Origin: Bacillus sp. KH172YL63 | GTDB lineage: Bacteria; Bacillota; Bacilli; Bacillales; Bacillaceae_B | Assembly (NCBI RefSeq): GCF_011398925.1 | Contig: NZ_AP022842.1 | Coordinates: 3,026,001 to 3,090,000, forward strand | DNA length: 64,000 nucleotides | Direction: 5' to 3' | Shown here: positions 44,855 through 53,043 of the stretch, in pieces | Position numbering within the stretch: position 1 is the first letter of the stretch | Layout of the letters: each line of letters opens with the position of its first letter | Notes under the pieces: generated by a model | What the model saw: only the letters and a program-made list of their open reading frames with translations | Databases searched by the model: none | Told to the model about the DNA's origin: nothing | Translations under genes and position numbers: made by a program

Positions 44855-46516
44855 CTACTCTGAAATCGCTACTCTTAACACTTCTTCCGTGGTCGTCAAG
44901 CCCTGCTTCACCTTCAGCAGCCCATCATCGATCAGGAAGATCGTTTTATTCCGGACCGCGTGTTCACGTAGTTTCGAGAAAGGCTCGTTGTTCAGGATGA
45001 CCTTTTTCATTTCGTCATTCATGACCAGTACCTCATGAATGGCGATCCGTCCTTTATATCCTGTCATATTGCAGGATGAACAGCCTCTTCCACGGGTGAT
45101 CGTTTCGATCTTCATACCCCTTTTGGCAAAGATCTCGACTTCCCTTTTCGTGGCGGGCATTTCCTGTTTGCAGTCACGGCATACTTTCCGAATCAACCGC
45201 TGGGCCACCACCCCACTCAGGGAGGAAGCCACTAAAAACGGCTCGACGCCCATATCAAGCAGTCTTGTAACCGTACTGATCGCATCATTTGTATGGATCG
45301 TGCTCAACACGAGATGTCCGGTCAGTGACGCTCTGATTGATACTTCAACCGTTTCCTTATCCCGGATCTCCCCGACCATGATGATGTTCGGATCCTGACG
45401 GAGGATGGCCCGGAGTCCCTTCGCAAAAGTCAAACCTACGTTTTGATTCACGCCGATCTGATTGATCCCCTCGAGCTGATACTCAACCGGATCCTCGATC
45501 GTAATGATGTTCACTTCTTCACTGTTAAGGTGATTCAGTGCTGCATAGAGGGTTGAGGACTTACCTGAACCGGTAGGTCCTGTAATCAGGACAATCCCTG
45601 TCGGCTGCTGGATCATCTTCATGAATCTTTGGTGATTCACCTTATTGAAACCAAGTTTCCCGAGGTCATTCAGGCTCGATCCAAGATCAAGTATCCGCAA
45701 CACGATTTTCTCCCCGTATACGGTCGGCAATGTCGACACACGGAGGTCGATCGGATGGAAGTCGATATTCACCTTGATCCGCCCGTCCTGTGGCACCCTG
45801 AATTCAGTGATATCCAGATTGGCCATGATTTTCAGCCTGGCTGTCAGCATGCTTTGCATATGCTTCGGAAGATTTCGTTCCGTTCTCAGGATCCCGTCAA
45901 CCCTGTATCGGATGACGACTTTTGTTTCTTGTGGATCAATATGGATATCACTTGCTTTTTGTGTGACGGCATTCGACAGAATCCCGTTCACTAGTCTCAC
46001 AATCGGGGATTCTGAATCAACAATCGTTTCTTCTTCGACCTGGTTTTGATTTCTGTTTTCCTGAAACAGGTCTTCGAATCCATCTTCTAAATCATAGAAT
46101 TTATTGATGACTTTCAGGATGTCATCCTTCGTGGCAATCGCCGTCTCAATCTGAAAACCTGTCGCCAGGCGAAGGTCCTCGATTGCGTAGAAATCAAGTG
46201 GATCGCTCATGGCGACAAATAGCTTGTCCCCTTCTTTTTTCAGGGGGATCATCAGGTTTCGCTTTGCCGATTCTTTCGGGATTAAATGAAAAAGGTTCGT
46301 TTCGAAGGGGTATCTGTATAAGCTGACATGTGGAATGCCAAGCTGGAATTCAAGTACTTCGATCAGCTGCTGTTCCGTTATGTATCCCCTTTGTAAAAGG
46401 GCGTCCCCAAGCTTCTGGCCCTTGGCTTTGTCTTTCAGCGTGTCCTGTAATTGGGATTCTGAAATGATTCCCGCCTCAACAAGCAAATCCCCAAGTCTTT
46501 TTTTAATCGTCGTCAC
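44855..46516 (-). CDS. pilB: Type IV pilus extension ATPase PilB
   Basis: A 553-residue GspE/PilB ATPase. It has an N-terminal GSPII_E_N (MshEN-like) domain (about 1-150; KRLGDLLVEAGIISESQL and LGDALLQRGYITEQQLIEVL), Walker A GPTGSGKSSTLYAAL (about 312-326), Walker B IIMVGEIRDKETVE, His box HLVLSTIHTNDA and the zinc tetrad CRDC...CSSC. MshEN domains can bind cyclic di-GMP. The N-terminal motif here (RLGDLLVEAGIIS, LGDALLQRGYIT) resembles the binding motif, and a diguanylate cyclase lies at 56454. GTG start with AGGTGATAC. Confidence 0.96.
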   Translation of the reverse strand: MTTIKKRLGDLLVEAGIISESQLQDTLKDKAKGQKLGDALLQRGYITEQQLIEVLEFQLGIPHVSLYRYPFETNLFHLIPKESAKRNLMIPLKKEGDKLFVAMSDPLDFYAIEDLRLATGFQIETAIATKDDILKVINKFYDLEDGFEDLFQENRNQNQVEEETIVDSESPIVRLVNGILSNAVTQKASDIHIDPQETKVVIRYRVDGILRTERNLPKHMQSMLTARLKIMANLDITEFRVPQDGRIKVNIDFHPIDLRVSTLPTVYGEKIVLRILDLGSSLNDLGKLGFNKVNHQRFMKMIQQPTGIVLITGPTGSGKSSTLYAALNHLNSEEVNIITIEDPVEYQLEGINQIGVNQNVGLTFAKGLRAILRQDPNIIMVGEIRDKETVEVSIRASLTGHLVLSTIHTNDAISTVTRLLDMGVEPFLVASSLSGVVAQRLIRKVCRDCKQEMPATKREVEIFAKRGMKIETITRGRGCSSCNMTGYKGRIAIHEVLVMNDEMKKVILNNEPFSKLREHAVRNKTIFLIDDGLLKVKQGLTTTEEVLRVAISE

Positions 46517-46537
46517 CGTATCACCTGCTTCAAGGTC

Positions 46538-47899
46538 TTATTTATATTCTTTTTTCTCTGACTTTGATTTAGCGGAGCTCTTCGAAGAAGGCTGCTTTGA
46601 CGCTTCATCACCCTGATCCTGGGAAGGTTCTCCCTCGCTATCTTCGGAAGGAGGGGTTGGATTGGTGTCCTCCTCACCAGCAGGATCACCGCTTTCGTCT
46701 TCGCCCTGGTCCTGGATATTGTCAAAGTCACCTTCAGTTGTATTCACTTCATGCTCTTCTAAAGGGTAGACAGCAATTTTATGAAGGGGGGCATAGAAAT
46801 CTTCGTTGATCAGTTCTTCTGAAAGGATTTCTCCCGACGAGCTCAATTTCTGCTTATATACCCTGATGAGAACGCCATCCTCCCCTTGCTGTACAGTATC
46901 GACAGTCCCCTTGTCGACAAATGGACTGAACTGTTTAATCGTCCGCGGGGCAAAGGTTTCTTTATCCGATAAGCGCACGTTATAAGCATTAGGGAAAGGA
47001 ACACCATGCAACTGCGCTTTGATTCTGTTACCGTCGATGCCCAATTTCAGCTCGTACCCTGTTGCGTTCGGATTCGTGATGACAAAATCCTGATTATTCA
47101 TCGGATTAAATTTTGCTTCAAAGCCAAGAGACACATAATCAGGAAGCTGCTTGCTGATATTCCGTTCAATGATGGAAAAGTTGGAGTGCAGACTGATTTG
47201 ATACAGCAATGATGACACCGGACTTAGATCAGCTTGTGATTCAACTACAAATCCTTCAGATTCTAAGAAGTCAGCAAATGAAAACTGGGAGTTCGGTGCA
47301 ATGGGTATGGTGGGAAAATTGTCTATGAAGTTCTTGACCGTTGGTGTGATCTCTAATTCATTGGACACTGCCTCAAAAATGACTTGTGCAGACTCATTAC
47401 TAGTTATGTAGTCGGAAATATTGACCCCTTCATCGACCTGAAGACTGCCAACCAAGGAAATCAAGTATTCCTGTAAGGAAACGACGTTGAGTTCCTCGGC
47501 ATGATAATCTGTCAATTGTCCAGAAAGGAAAGCGTCAAAAGAAGGTTGATCTACACTGACTATTAAACTGGTATTTGGATTATTCTCCAGCCTTTCAATA
47601 CTCTCTTCCAAATGGAACGTGAAGATGGACGGGTCCAATTTCACGCTTTCCCCACTGTATTCAAGTATGATATTTTGGCTGTTTTTCCATTCTTCAACCT
47701 TTTCCCCAAGTCTCTTCACAGCCTCTTCCCTGCTAATTCCGCCTAAATTGATAGATGCAACTGCAGCATTCTTTGAGAGTTTAAGAGACTGGACAAAAAA
47801 TGATTCATAAGCATAGACGCCTAAATGAGAAAACCCGTATAGAAAAAACGTAGATAAGAATAAAACGGTCATAAGTTTAATAAGCAGACCTTGTTTCAC
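46538..47899 (-). CDS. VanW-like exported protein in pilus operon
   Basis: A 453-residue protein with an N-terminal signal anchor (about 8-30), then a YoaR/VanW-like extracytoplasmic region (peptidoglycan-binding-like repeat KLSKNAAVASINLGGISREEAVKRL; IAPNSQFSFADFLES resembling the VanW core). The C-terminal ~75 residues are acidic and then Ser/Lys-rich (EDSEGEPSQDQGDE, SSKSSAKSKSEKKEYK), probably disordered and wall-facing. VanW-family functions are unclear; a role in letting the pilus cross the wall is speculation from context. GTG start after GGAAGGAG. Confidence 0.75.
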   Translation of the reverse strand: MKQGLLIKLMTVLFLSTFFLYGFSHLGVYAYESFFVQSLKLSKNAAVASINLGGISREEAVKRLGEKVEEWKNSQNIILEYSGESVKLDPSIFTFHLEESIERLENNPNTSLIVSVDQPSFDAFLSGQLTDYHAEELNVVSLQEYLISLVGSLQVDEGVNISDYITSNESAQVIFEAVSNELEITPTVKNFIDNFPTIPIAPNSQFSFADFLESEGFVVESQADLSPVSSLLYQISLHSNFSIIERNISKQLPDYVSLGFEAKFNPMNNQDFVITNPNATGYELKLGIDGNRIKAQLHGVPFPNAYNVRLSDKETFAPRTIKQFSPFVDKGTVDTVQQGEDGVLIRVYKQKLSSSGEILSEELINEDFYAPLHKIAVYPLEEHEVNTTEGDFDNIQDQGEDESGDPAGEEDTNPTPPSEDSEGEPSQDQGDEASKQPSSKSSAKSKSEKKEYK

Positions 47900-47921
47900 G
47901 TTTTGGGCTCCTTCCTGGTTC

Positions 47922-48674
47922 TTACTTGATATTCATCGTTAGATCTACAAACACAGATGGGCCCGCTTCTTGCGCTGCTTTAATATCGGATTCCGTCAAA
48001 GATGAACCTTTTGCGATCAGTAAATGCCCCTCAAGGTTATAAATATCTTCCGTCACTTTTTTCCCAGCCAATAATTGTGTCTGCTTGGACTTGATCGTTT
48101 CAATACCCTGCTGCGGCTGCTCCTGGACTACTGGCTCGTATACCACTTGTTCTTCCTCAATCGCCGGTTCCGGAGTGGCAACTTGGTCGACAGATCCTTT
48201 GAAATTCTCAGCAGCATCTTCATTTACAATGATGATGTCTTTCCCGAACGTTAACACATGCTCGGTTCCAAGGAAGTACGTTTTGTCCTGTGCATGCATT
48301 TCCAAGGAAACAATCGAACCTGTATCTTCATCCACAAGGAATTCCTGTATGCTTCCGATCATTTGACCTTTACGGGTCATGACGCGGGTATCATTGATTT
48401 TGATTTTTTTATTCACAAGCTGATTCGCGATCGGAATTTCATTCAAGTCGATCACGGCATTCTCATTTTCGACTGTCACGGCGTATTCCCCGATCCCGAT
48501 CACCTTTTTGAATGGAATTGCCTTCACGCTGATCTGCCAGTCTTCATGTTCGATTGTAAGGAAATCCACAGATCCTTTGTCCGGATTGATCACAAGGGAT
48601 TTGACCCTGCCAATTTCGCTTCCGTCGGATATACTGATTATCGGTAATGTCTTCATTTCTGCGCTTCTTTTCAT
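47922..48674 (-). CDS. PRC-barrel domain protein in pilus operon
   Basis: A 250-residue cytoplasmic protein with two PRC-barrel-like repeats: residues about 8-85 (LPIISISDGSEIGRVKSLVI) and 88-165 (KIKINDTRVMTRKGQMIGSIQEFLVDEDTG). A Gln/Glu/Pro-rich linker and a C-terminal segment (LLAGKKVTEDIYNLEGHLLIAKGSSLTESDI) follow. PRC barrels often mediate protein contacts; no pilus function is established. It begins 10 bases after the gene upstream, so it belongs to the same operon. Confidence 0.75.
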   Translation of the reverse strand: MKRSAEMKTLPIISISDGSEIGRVKSLVINPDKGSVDFLTIEHEDWQISVKAIPFKKVIGIGEYAVTVENENAVIDLNEIPIANQLVNKKIKINDTRVMTRKGQMIGSIQEFLVDEDTGSIVSLEMHAQDKTYFLGTEHVLTFGKDIIIVNEDAAENFKGSVDQVATPEPAIEEEQVVYEPVVQEQPQQGIETIKSKQTQLLAGKKVTEDIYNLEGHLLIAKGSSLTESDIKAAQEAGPSVFVDLTMNIK

Positions 48675-48684
48675 GTCATCTCAC

Positions 48685-49950
48685 CTATTCTATCGTTTTA
48701 ATTTCACTAAGTTGCTCTACTGCATATTCATTCGTCTGTTCGAGATCCATTTGAATATAAGGGTACGCTTTGAATCTTTCGCGGATTCCTTTGATGAACA
48801 TTTCCAGGTCCTCGAATTGCCCTGACGAAATGTAATGATCCATTAATATTCTTGAAAATGTGTAGTAATCTTGGTCGTGTAAACTCGGGTGTAGATAGTG
48901 TTTGATCATGTTTTCCATTTGATCCGATGAATACAGGTTCCGTGAAAGAGAAATCTGTTCAATCATCGTCTTCATCACTTCCCTCATGATCCTTGGACGC
49001 TCGGGTAGCCCTTCACTCTCCGACTCTTGTGGTGCAATGCTCTCACCCGCTTCTTCCGGCGACAATGGAATCTCTGCATCATCAGTTGTCGAATCAAGTT
49101 CCTCTGTAGGGAGACCCTCTTCGAAAAGGAGGTCCTCGAGATCTTCCTGCTCATCTGAAGTCTCTACTTCTTCTTTCTCGTGGAGCTCTTCATTGTCTAT
49201 GGAGTCTTCGGAGTCTTCGGAGTCTTCTAATACTTCATCCGATGCCTCTTCGATGTCTTCGGGTTCACTTTCATCCTCTACACTGTCATCACTCAGCATA
49301 CTTTCAATCTCACTCAGATCGCTTACGATTTCTTCGCTTTCCACGTGAGCAGCTGCTTCCTCGGAAAGGACTTCATTCAGACCGTTTTCTTCGGTATTTT
49401 CAATGAACCATTCACTTTCGTCTTCTTCTGTCTGGATGGTATCCATGCCTTGCGGGATGCTGTCTTCTTCAAGGCTCTCCTCTGCCGTCTCCGGTTCCGA
49501 TACTGCCACTTCAAGCTCTTCTACAGTTTCAATGATATCATCTTTCTCCAACGGGTCTTCCACATCAAGGGCTGCTTCACTTTCTTCCCCACGGGAGGCA
49601 GGAAGGACCGTTTCCTCTAAAGCGTTGCTTTCACTCTTCCCCATATGTATGGTTTCCTTGGATCCTTCGAATGTATGCACAGATTCCGCTTCTTCCAAAT
49701 CATGACCAGCCGGTACCAATAGACTGCTGAAGCGCTGTTCGATCATATAGGATGAAATCCCGAGCAGGACTATCAGCATGGTACCTATCATCCAAATCGG
49801 GTAAGTGTTTGATGCGACCAGTCCGAGGAGAGTCAAACTAAAGGCAATTGCAGCGATCAACAATTTCCCCTTCACGCTCAATCCTATCGGAATGAAATAT
49901 AAAATAGGTAGCAATAGAATAAGTGCGAGTATTGAAAATAGGTAAATCAT
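48685..49950 (-). CDS. Unknown acidic membrane protein, first gene of pilus operon
   Basis: I do not recognise this 421-residue protein. Residues 1-72 hold three hydrophobic helices (ILALILLLPILYFI, LLIAAIAFSLTLLGLVA, IGTMLIVLLGISSYMI). Residues about 85-310 are a very acidic, probably disordered linker (for example EVLEDSEDSEDSIDNEEL). The C-terminal ~100 residues look folded and helical (RIMREVMKTMIEQISLSRNL, DYYTFSRILMDHYISSG, YPYIQMDLEQTNEYAVEQ). The tight spacing to the next gene places it in the pilus operon. A tethered C-terminal domain that binds a cytoplasmic pilus part is a plausible guess only. Confidence 0.7.
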   Translation of the reverse strand: MIYLFSILALILLLPILYFIPIGLSVKGKLLIAAIAFSLTLLGLVASNTYPIWMIGTMLIVLLGISSYMIEQRFSSLLVPAGHDLEEAESVHTFEGSKETIHMGKSESNALEETVLPASRGEESEAALDVEDPLEKDDIIETVEELEVAVSEPETAEESLEEDSIPQGMDTIQTEEDESEWFIENTEENGLNEVLSEEAAAHVESEEIVSDLSEIESMLSDDSVEDESEPEDIEEASDEVLEDSEDSEDSIDNEELHEKEEVETSDEQEDLEDLLFEEGLPTEELDSTTDDAEIPLSPEEAGESIAPQESESEGLPERPRIMREVMKTMIEQISLSRNLYSSDQMENMIKHYLHPSLHDQDYYTFSRILMDHYISSGQFEDLEMFIKGIRERFKAYPYIQMDLEQTNEYAVEQLSEIKTIE

Positions 49951-50027
49951 CTTACATTCAACCCCTTCCTATGATATATTTCATATAAATCAGACTTAAT
50001 TTAACAAGTTTCGACTACTAGATATTG

Positions 50028-50033
50028 TATAAT
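50028..50033 (+). promoter_or_regulatory. -10 box for the minor prepilin operon
   Basis: A perfect TATAAT lies about 30 bases before the first minor prepilin start, in the 96-base gap between divergent operons. No good -35 is visible at 16-18 bases, so an activator may be needed. Confidence 0.4.
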
Positions 50034-50064
50034 AAACTCAGGTATTTTGAAAGCGGGTGTGGGA

Positions 50065-50586
50065 GTGAAACATATAAAAATATTAAAAAATAATAGAGGG
50101 TTCACCCTGATCGAACTTTTGGTTTCCATTACCATCCTCGGGATCGTCCTCCTCAGCTTTATGAAATTCTTTCTGCAATCCAGTACATATACGAACTACA
50201 ACCAGAAGAAAACGGTGGGGGTGAATGTCGCCCGGAATGTCCTGATGTTCATGGAAAAGCAAAACTTCCCCGAAACGAGGGATTATTTTCATGGCGTCAA
50301 CACAGGAACCACTGAACCCGATGATGCATTCTTGAATGTATTCATCTGCGATGACAAGTACCGCACTTTCTCCAACTCTACTCCAGAAGCAGATTCATGC
50401 CCAAACAAACAAAATATTATGATCAACGGATTGGAATACGAAACGAGTGTGTATTCCGAGCCTGTCAGCAACAGCGATGAAATGGATTATTATATTCCAA
50501 TTACAATTCAAGTGAGGTGGGAAATCAATGACCGGGAATACCATACATCGGTTGATGGAAAGGTTAAAAGCGAAGACATCCGATAA
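50065..50586 (+). CDS. Minor type IV prepilin 1 (PilV/GspI-like)
   Basis: A prepilin of about 173 residues. The leader ending KILKNNRG is followed by FTLIELLVSITILGIVLLSF, with Phe +1 and Glu +5. The globular part has Cys residues in NVFICDDKY and ADSCPNKQ that could form a disulfide. The start is uncertain: GTG 50065 has a weak GGGTGTGGGA upstream, and TTG 50047 is the alternative. It overlaps the next gene by 59 bases. Confidence 0.85.
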   Translation: MKHIKILKNNRGFTLIELLVSITILGIVLLSFMKFFLQSSTYTNYNQKKTVGVNVARNVLMFMEKQNFPETRDYFHGVNTGTTEPDDAFLNVFICDDKYRTFSNSTPEADSCPNKQNIMINGLEYETSVYSEPVSNSDEMDYYIPITIQVRWEINDREYHTSVDGKVKSEDIR

Positions 50587-51115
50587 CAGGGGAATCACCT
50601 TGATTGAGCTATTGGTCACATTGACGATCTCCTCCATCCTTTTACCCGTCACGTACGGGGCGATCATTACCGGATACAAAGTCTATGAAAAGGTATCAAT
50701 CGATACACAGTTAAGGGAAGATGCAGATTATGTATCGGCGATGGTCATGAAGAATCTGTATTCCTATCCTTTTGACAGCGTAGAAGGGTGTGCGCCCGAC
50801 AGCACCTCCTGCATCACATTCGTGAATAATACCGAAAAAAAGGTTACGCCGTACTCCGGTAAATCTTTCTATGAAGTGGAAGATGGCGCGATCCAGCAGG
50901 ATGCCCAAACACTCCAACTCGTGCAAGTGGGTGACAAACATCAATGGAGCTTTAACGGGGTCATCCTCGAGACACCTTCAGATTTCACCGGTTCCACCGT
51001 ATCCACCAGCTGCACGGCAAGTCCATGTAAGGATGCCATGATCACATTGCATTTCGACGTGAGCCATCCTCATTTCGATAAGACACTTCAATTAGAAAGT
51101 AACTTTGGATTCTAG
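50528..51115 (+). CDS. Minor type IV prepilin 2 (PilW/GspJ-like)
   Basis: A 195-residue prepilin with leader MTGNTIHRLMERLKAKTSDNRG and mature start ITLIELLVTLTISSILLPV, Ile +1 and Glu +5. GspJ/PilW-like features are YKVYEKVSIDTQLREDADYV after the first helix. Two Cys pairs (EGCAPDSTSCITF; STSCTASPCKDA) suggest disulfides. ATG 50528 follows GAGGTGGG inside the previous gene. Confidence 0.87.
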   Translation: MTGNTIHRLMERLKAKTSDNRGITLIELLVTLTISSILLPVTYGAIITGYKVYEKVSIDTQLREDADYVSAMVMKNLYSYPFDSVEGCAPDSTSCITFVNNTEKKVTPYSGKSFYEVEDGAIQQDAQTLQLVQVGDKHQWSFNGVILETPSDFTGSTVSTSCTASPCKDAMITLHFDVSHPHFDKTLQLESNFGF

Positions 51116-51131
51116 AAGGGAGAAAAGCACG

Positions 51132-53003
51132 TTGTTAACCAATGAAAGAGGAAACGCCTTATTGACCGTCCTCATCACCTCGCTCGTGATGGTGACGATA
51201 GGCATGGCCATCATCAGCTCTACGATCGGTGGCGCCAAAAGAACTGAGGTAAGGGAAACAGACATCGACATTACATACGAAGGCTTAAAAGCGGTCGAAG
51301 AGATTTCTGCAAAGCTCGTCTTCCAACTCCAGCCGTCACAAAAGCTCGGCATCGATCAACTGACACCACTGAATATGAATACAAAAGTCGCAGACTTCAT
51401 CCAATCAGATATCATTCCTTCATACGGGACATCCGATACGATCAAATGCATCACCATCGTCGATGTCAGCGGCCAGACAGCCTATAATCTCCTGGGAGAT
51501 CATTGCGGGAAAGCAAACTCCCTCACCTATCATACTTTTGGATTGGCGTATTTGAATACCAATCTAACCCGTGTGTATGAATTGATTGTGCAGACGAAAA
51601 ATCCAGATTCGGAACAGGGTAAAATCGAAAAAACCGTTCGAAAAAGAATCATCCTGTCCCCCATCCCAAGCTTTCTGAAATACACATTGGGATCAAGGGG
51701 CATGCTTGAATTGAACGGCTCGCCCCATCTCGTGGGGAACGTCTACGCCCGTTCACTGGGCATCAGTGAGAACGCAAAGTATCAGCTGTCAGCGTCTGAC
51801 CAGCTGGATGTCGAGGCCCCGTTGCCATCCATCATGGGCGACCTGTATACCAGTTATGAACCGTCCAGCTATGCCGCTATCAAATCTTTGGTTGATGATG
51901 AAAAGTTTTATCCCCATCTTCCAATGCCGGAGATTAAACAGGACAGCCAGTTTACAGACATCGCATTCGATCGGACCTATGAAGAGGAAGTCGGCAAAGT
52001 GCTGAGTTCTCTTAATCTCCCGCTGGGTACAAGCATTACCCAGGATAATCTGATTTCTGCAATCGGCCGTAATCTCCTTGTGAACACCCCGATTCTCCCA
52101 CCTATCACGAACGGGATTCTGAATCCCAACGTACAAGGCATCGTGAAATCAAACCGGAGCATCACGGTGAAATCCCTCGCCAATACAGGCGTAGACCTGA
52201 TCGTACAGGGAGATGTCAACATCCTGGCGAACTCTGCCATGAGTATAGGCAACATCATTTCTACAGGGAATGTAACGATTTCTAATTTGACTGGCGAAAT
52301 GAATATCGGAAATATCATCGCTGCCGGAAAGGTGTCGATCGAAGCAAATGCACCGGTAAAGATCAGTGACAACATCGTCAGTTTCGACAATACTTCTTTT
52401 CAGTCTCAAAATTCCACTTCCATTATCGAAGGGAACATTTTCTCCGGCAGGAATTTAACGATCCAGGGAGATGCCAATGACCCCAATGGTGAGAATGATG
52501 AAATCGCATTTGACTCTGTCATTTATGCGAAAGGAAAGACAAGCATTTCCAACCTGAATATCACAGGACACAGCGGTACCTCTGGAACCGGACAGCTCAT
52601 CCTTCTATCTAAGGGACAGTTATTGGTCACGCGGATGAATGAATTCCAGTACTATGCCGACGAATCAGAGAAGGACAAAGCTTCCCTTTTGCCTGATCCT
52701 GCAGAAAGCATCAAACCATTACAGGCCTTCTTCTATACAGACAGTGATGCAACGCTGTACGGGGTCGGTTCCCTCTTCTATGTAAACGGAGGGGTGTTCT
52801 CAAGGGGCAACCTGACTGTCAATGCCGTCCGGGGGAATGTGGACAATATGGCAAGTATCAAGACCGACCTTTTTTCGAATCAGGAGGAAAAGTTATCCCG
52901 GTTCATCGTCAATTATAATAAAGACGTGCTTCTATCCAAGCTCGATGCCCTTCCGCGGGTCGAGGCACTTTCCCTTATCAGCGATGAGATATTGGTAGAA
53001 TAA
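51132..53003 (+). CDS. Large PilX/GspK-like minor pilin with repetitive C-terminal region
   Basis: A 623-residue protein. The short leader MLTNERG is followed by NALLTVLITSLVMVTIGMAI, with Asn +1 and no Glu at +5, as in PilX and GspK, the subunits that cap tip complexes. The N-terminal ~200 residues carry a Cys pair (IKCITIVD, GDHCGKA). From about 320 the sequence has many beta-strand periods with Asn/Gly/Ser turns (VDLIVQGDVNILANSAMSIG, NIISTGNVTISNLTGEMNIG), suggesting a beta-helix. TTG 51132 lies 9 bases after AAGGGAG. I know no named family for the C-terminal part. Confidence 0.8.
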   Translation: MLTNERGNALLTVLITSLVMVTIGMAIISSTIGGAKRTEVRETDIDITYEGLKAVEEISAKLVFQLQPSQKLGIDQLTPLNMNTKVADFIQSDIIPSYGTSDTIKCITIVDVSGQTAYNLLGDHCGKANSLTYHTFGLAYLNTNLTRVYELIVQTKNPDSEQGKIEKTVRKRIILSPIPSFLKYTLGSRGMLELNGSPHLVGNVYARSLGISENAKYQLSASDQLDVEAPLPSIMGDLYTSYEPSSYAAIKSLVDDEKFYPHLPMPEIKQDSQFTDIAFDRTYEEEVGKVLSSLNLPLGTSITQDNLISAIGRNLLVNTPILPPITNGILNPNVQGIVKSNRSITVKSLANTGVDLIVQGDVNILANSAMSIGNIISTGNVTISNLTGEMNIGNIIAAGKVSIEANAPVKISDNIVSFDNTSFQSQNSTSIIEGNIFSGRNLTIQGDANDPNGENDEIAFDSVIYAKGKTSISNLNITGHSGTSGTGQLILLSKGQLLVTRMNEFQYYADESEKDKASLLPDPAESIKPLQAFFYTDSDATLYGVGSLFYVNGGVFSRGNLTVNAVRGNVDNMASIKTDLFSNQEEKLSRFIVNYNKDVLLSKLDALPRVEALSLISDEILVE

Positions 53004-53040
53004 AAAAACGTGGCTATGATCGCTCATAGCCACGTTTTTT
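53004..53040. terminator. Bidirectional terminator between minor pilin operon and VWA gene
   Basis: AAAAAACGTGGCTATG and CATAGCCACGTTTTTT form a 16 bp perfect stem with a 6-base loop, serving two convergent genes. Confidence 0.93.
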
Positions 53041-53043
53041 ATT

